64,000 bases of DNA. Origin: JACCZH01 sp963729445. GTDB taxonomy: Bacteria; Chloroflexota; Chloroflexia; Thermomicrobiales; CFX8. Each line of letters starts with the position of its first letter. The first letter of the stretch is position 1. Shown in pieces: positions 60,930 through 64,000 of this stretch. The stretch is from positions 558,001-622,000 of the forward strand of contig CAVSNU010000002.1 of the NCBI GenBank assembly GCA_963729445.1, read 5' to 3'. The notes below the pieces were generated by a model. It did not search any database. It was not told the origin of the DNA and saw only the letters and a list, made by a program, of their open reading frames with translations. Both the position numbers and the translations under genes were made by a program.

Positions 60930-61501
60930 CGGCTAGACCCCTGCTGCAGATGCACCCGGCGAAACAGACCCGGATAGTCGAGTACCAATCCATCTCCATC
61001 AACCGGCAGATCGGCAGTAAAGCCACTGTCGAGGCTCTCGAAACGGTAGTGCCGGTCCGGTTCCAGGCAGGTGTAGCGTTGCCGCTTGGCCGACACTTCG
61101 AGCGAGGGGATCGTGACGTACACGACTCCGATCTCCCGCGACTCGCCCGGTTCAAGGTTCAACCGGCGAATCGGTAACGTGTTGGTATACGGGGTGGCCT
61201 CAATGTCGACATCGACGCAGCCGTCGAGTTGCGCGATCGTCCTTCCATCAGGGTCGCGCCAGCCGCCGTCCCCATCAGCCAGCAGATCAACACGCCCCCG
61301 GCCCTGAAGTGACTCGACCGTGAGACGGCGAACGCGCCACCTGGCATCCGACTCAACACGGTAATGGAGTGTGAACGGCCGGCCATTCCGAACACCAAGG
61401 ACTACACTCTCGGTCTCAACGCTCCCGTCTGGGGCCTGTCGCAACGTAAGATGCTCCAATCCCGGCTCGTCCAGGGGAGTCCAAACGGCTTCCGATTGCA
61501 T
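60926..61501 (-). CDS. Putative glycolipid-binding domain protein
   Basis: 191-residue protein matching the glycolipid-binding family PF06475: VVLGVRNGRPFTLHYRVESD, DARWRVRRLTVES, DGDGGWRDPDGRTIAQLDGC, VDVDIEATPYTNTLPIRRLN and QRYTCLEPDRHYRFESLDSG, ending DGLVLDYPGLFRRV. Homologues such as Pseudomonas PA1994 form a beta barrel with a ligand cavity. Coupling to an MFS permease suggests that a small lipid- or sugar-like compound is handled by both. Confidence 0.88.
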   Translation of the reverse strand: MQSEAVWTPLDEPGLEHLTLRQAPDGSVETESVVLGVRNGRPFTLHYRVESDARWRVRRLTVESLQGRGRVDLLADGDGGWRDPDGRTIAQLDGCVDVDIEATPYTNTLPIRRLNLEPGESREIGVVYVTIPSLEVSAKRQRYTCLEPDRHYRFESLDSGFTADLPVDGDGLVLDYPGLFRRVHLQQGSSR

Positions 61502-61623
61502 CTTGAAACCCCGCTCCGTCTCTCAACAATCGATCCTCGGGTAGGATGTCACTGCGCCACTGCGTTCAAGGCACACATCCTAACCCGCCGCCCCACCCGC
61601 AGCCACGCGAAAGGAACACATCC

Positions 61624-62334
61624 ATGCAGATCGTGGACGCTCCCCGTAACATGCCGGTCATGGCCATTGCTGCCCACCCGGACGACATCGAGAGCTGGTG
61701 CGGGGGCACGCTGGCTCAGGCGATCGACAATGGCTGCTCGGTACGGTTACTGCTCGTGACATCCGGCGACAAGGGCTCCGGCGAGCGCGGCGCCGATCCG
61801 CGTGCCGTCGCGATGCAGCGTGAGAAGGAAGCAACCGAGGCGGCGGGCCGCATGGGGATCAGCGAGGTGGCCTTCCTGCGTCACCCGGACGGTGACGTCG
61901 AAGACACCCGCCGGCTGCGCGGTGAGCTGGTTGCCTGGATCCGGCGCTGGCGGCCGGATGTGCTCTTCACCCACGACCCAGAGCAGCCGTACCCACCCTA
62001 CTTGAGCCACCGCGACCACCGCGTCGTCGGCCGCGTAGCGCTGGACGCCGTCTACCCGCTGGCGAGAGACGCCCTGGTCTTCCCGGAGCACGCGATCGAC
62101 GGACTCCGTCCCCACGCTGTCAAGGAGGTCTGGCTCTTCGCCAGCGCGATCGCCAGCAGCTACGTGGACATCTCATCTGGCTTCGACCGCAAGGTCCACG
62201 CGCGTCTGGCTCACGAGAGTCAAACGCCCGACCCAGCAGCCCTGCCGGGTAATTGGCGCGCCCGAGCGGCTCAGGTCGGTGAGCAAGCCGGCCAGGCTCT
62301 CGCCGAGGCGTTTACCATCCTGAGGATTGGTTAG
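61624..62334 (+). CDS. PIG-L/LmbE-family zinc deacetylase
   Basis: 236 residues. The zinc motif AAHPDDIESWCGG (His18, Asp20, Asp21) is at the N-terminus and the second His in LSHRDHRVVGRVALDAVYPL. Other family parts are LVTSGDKGSGERGADPRAVA and FLRHPDGDVEDTRRLRGELV. The family removes N-acetyl from sugars such as GlcNAc-inositol (MshB), GlcNAc-malate (BshB) or GlcNAc-PI. Given the MshC-like ligase in this window, an MshB-like role is possible but unproven. ATG 61624 follows AAAGGA; the start at 61546 is rejected. Confidence 0.92.
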   Translation: MQIVDAPRNMPVMAIAAHPDDIESWCGGTLAQAIDNGCSVRLLLVTSGDKGSGERGADPRAVAMQREKEATEAAGRMGISEVAFLRHPDGDVEDTRRLRGELVAWIRRWRPDVLFTHDPEQPYPPYLSHRDHRVVGRVALDAVYPLARDALVFPEHAIDGLRPHAVKEVWLFASAIASSYVDISSGFDRKVHARLAHESQTPDPAALPGNWRARAAQVGEQAGQALAEAFTILRIG

Positions 62335-62427
62335 CAGAGCGGCACGGCGGCTGACTCGCCTTGACACACTCCTCCCCCGCGGCGAAGATCGAGCAGTTAC
62401 GATCGTCACCATGGGGAAGGACAACTT

Positions 62428-63933
62428 ATGCGCGTTGCCATCGGCGGGATAGCCCACGAGAGCAGCACCTTTGCAACCGTACCGACAAAACTGTGCGACT
62501 TCGAGGAGCAGGGTATCCCGGAGGGACCCCAGCTCATCGATGTATATACCGGCACGAAATCAGCCGTCGGCGGCTTCATCGATGCCGCACGCGACTTCGG
62601 TTTTGAGGCTGTGCCGACGATCTACGCCCACGCTACTCCGGCCGGCCCGGTAACGGCTGATGCCACCGAGACCCTGACCAACTGGCTCTGTGATGGTCTG
62701 CGCTCGGCGCTCGAGACCGGACCGCTCGACGGGGTGCTCCTCTCGCTACACGGCGCGATGGTCTCCGAGCTCGACGACGACGGCGAGAGCTACATCCTGC
62801 GGGCGGTACGCGAGGTCGTTGGCGCGGAGATGCCGGTCATCGTGGAGCTCGACCTGCACGGCAATATCACCGAGGAGATGGTCGGTCTGGCAACGGTCTG
62901 CGTCGCCTATGACGAGTACCCGCACACCGACTCCTACGAGCGTGCTTATGAGATGGGACACATCCTGACCCGGATCGTGCGCGGCGGCGCTCGGCCAACC
63001 GCCGCGGTCGTGAAGATCCCGCTCCTCGCAGGCGGTCAGCGCCAGTACACCCACGCCGAGCCGATGCTGAGCATCAAGCACATGGCCCACGACATCGAGG
63101 GCGAGCGGGGCGTGCTGAACGTGAGCTATCTGCCCGGTTTCTTCTTCGCCGACATCGCGCCGACCAACTTCACGATTATCGTCACGACCGATAACAACCC
63201 TGAGCAGGCACAGGAAGCGGCGGCCAGGATCGCGCAGTATATCTGGGACCGGCGCGAGGATTTTGAGCTCAACCCGACTCCGGTTGACGAGGCAGTACGA
63301 CAAGCGATGGCGGCACCCGAGGGGCCGGTCGTTATGGCCGACATCGGGGACAACCCCGGCGGGGGCACTCCGGCCGACGGCACTGTGCTGCTCGAAGCCT
63401 TGCTCCGGTTGGGTGCGGACAACGCCGTCGTCGTGCCAATCGTTGATCCTGAGTCCGTTCAACAGGCGATCGAGGCCGGTGAGGGCAACACCGTGCAATT
63501 GAAGCTCGGTGGGAAGGTCGATACGTTCCATGGCGCGCCACTGGACGTCACCGCCAGAGTCGCGCGGATTACCGACGGCACCTTCGTCCACAAGGGCCCG
63601 ATGGGCACGGGGACGACCCACCTCCTGGGGCCGACCGTGGTGTTGGAGATCGAGAGCAACGGCGGCGGCACGGTGGAGGTCATCACAACCACCTATCGCT
63701 ATCAGCCGACCGACCTGGAGGTGCTACGCAGCCAGGGGATCGAACCGACCGAGAAGCAGATCATCGTGGTGAAGTCCTGGGTCCACTACCGGGCCGCGTT
63801 CACCCCGGTCGCGAAACAGATCATCGAGGTCGATACGCCCGGTCTGACCAGCCCGCACCTCGACCGCTACGACTACAAGAACCTCGTTCGCCCGATTTAC
63901 CCGCTCGACCGAGACATGACCTGGAAAGCATAG
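62428..63933 (+). CDS. M81 family metallopeptidase (MlrC-like)
   Basis: 501 residues, similar to MlrC of the microcystin degradation pathway. N-terminal MRVAIGGIAHESSTFATVPT, then GPLDGVLLSLHGAMVSELDD, VIVELDLHGNITEEMVGLAT and YDEYPHTDSYERAYEMGHIL supply the metal ligands. The C-terminal MlrC domain has VVMADIGDNPGGGTPADGTV and KSWVHYRAAFTPVAKQIIEV. Most homologues are general peptidases or amidases unrelated to microcystin. The ATG follows AAGGACAACTT. A PIG-L gene precedes and a CapA-like gene follows in the same direction. Confidence 0.93.
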   Translation: MRVAIGGIAHESSTFATVPTKLCDFEEQGIPEGPQLIDVYTGTKSAVGGFIDAARDFGFEAVPTIYAHATPAGPVTADATETLTNWLCDGLRSALETGPLDGVLLSLHGAMVSELDDDGESYILRAVREVVGAEMPVIVELDLHGNITEEMVGLATVCVAYDEYPHTDSYERAYEMGHILTRIVRGGARPTAAVVKIPLLAGGQRQYTHAEPMLSIKHMAHDIEGERGVLNVSYLPGFFFADIAPTNFTIIVTTDNNPEQAQEAAARIAQYIWDRREDFELNPTPVDEAVRQAMAAPEGPVVMADIGDNPGGGTPADGTVLLEALLRLGADNAVVVPIVDPESVQQAIEAGEGNTVQLKLGGKVDTFHGAPLDVTARVARITDGTFVHKGPMGTGTTHLLGPTVVLEIESNGGGTVEVITTTYRYQPTDLEVLRSQGIEPTEKQIIVVKSWVHYRAAFTPVAKQIIEVDTPGLTSPHLDRYDYKNLVRPIYPLDRDMTWKA

Positions 63934-63943
63934 GGAGAGACTC

Positions 63944-64000
63944 TTGACGAACCGCATTACCGTTACCGCAACTGGCGACTCGTTGATCACCCGCCGGATG
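63944..64000 (+). CDS. Start of a CapA-like (metallophosphatase-type) protein, truncated by window edge
   Basis: The TTG at 63944 after AGGGAGAGACTC opens a frame reading MTNRITVTATGDSLITRRM at the window end. TATGDSLITRR matches the N-terminal metal-binding strand of CapA/PgsA-type proteins. Only 19 residues are seen. The stop of the M81 gene is 10 bases upstream, so the two probably form one operon. Confidence 0.6.
   Translation, partial: MTNRITVTATGDSLITRRM

Noticed and set aside
1..64000. tRNA, rRNA, tmRNA or other standard RNA genes
   Set aside because: Intergenic regions were read on both strands; none shows a cloverleaf with T-arm consensus or rRNA-like sequence. A tRNA-Sec gene (selC) was looked for and not seen.

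Overview
This is a GC-rich bacterial chromosome segment. Several traits point to Chloroflexota, probably a Thermomicrobia/Sphaerobacter-like lineage: Pro/Thr/Glu-rich stalk proteins, a VanW-type surface protein, a large beta-rich secreted protein, GH15, DUF3105, an MshC-like ligase and many GTG/TTG starts. The assignment is an inference from gene content; no rRNA, tRNA or other marker RNA was found.

Layout. 1-13 kb is mostly housekeeping: a MoxR ATPase (cut by the left edge), MgtC, TrmH, rpmH-rnpA, a frameshifted L-2-hydroxyglutarate oxidase, an iron permease, a DppA peptidase, an erythromycin-esterase-like enzyme, FtsY, a BNR-repeat protein, an HxlR/nitroreductase divergon and PurD. 13-22 kb holds a NarL-type regulator, a methyltransferase, a NUDIX hydrolase, a VanW protein, citrate synthase and a thioredoxin-NHL protein. 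That last gene has an in-frame TGA exactly where the first cysteine of the CxxC redox motif should be. 22-30 kb carries a roughly 1,100-residue secreted protein broken by many small indels and a lipoprotein with a Lon-type Ser-Lys protease domain, both set among dense intergenic repeats. 30-41 kb has two paralogous secreted proteins around GH15, DUF3105 and a frameshifted glnA, then coaBC, coaX and an MshC/CysS-like ligase. 41-49 kb is a catabolic and partly decaying stretch: FmdA, M20, a chimeric ATPase/TPR/flavin-oxidase ORF, aminotransferase, RraA, a SelA-like PLP enzyme, and MFS and TetR remnants. 49-64 kb holds a macro domain protein, a methyltransferase, Tpx, Tag, a lipoprotein, a lower-GC patch with an unknown membrane protein and a DUF3800 protein, then M3 peptidase, GT2, MFS, glycolipid-binding, PIG-L, M81 and the start of a CapA-like gene.

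The strongest finding is the putative selenoprotein at 20543-22003. UGA is codon 46. It reads as selenocysteine in a UxxC motif, and a bacterial SECIS-compatible hairpin (6-bp stem, AGUU loop) sits 20-35 nt downstream. The second theme is a set of intergenic repeats: a roughly 150-bp MITE-like element with AGTACT termini around a 26-bp perfect stem, an 85-bp hairpin family, imperfect 20-bp tandem arrays that grow out of the hairpin ends, and two further hairpin families.

Caveat. Several genes (lhgO, glnA, the mshC-like gene, the large secreted protein, one methyltransferase) carry single- or double-base indels. In glnA the reading frame can be followed throughout, so local sequencing or assembly error is the likeliest cause. 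The defects seen are indels, which makes the clean in-frame TGA of the selenoprotein candidate stand out.
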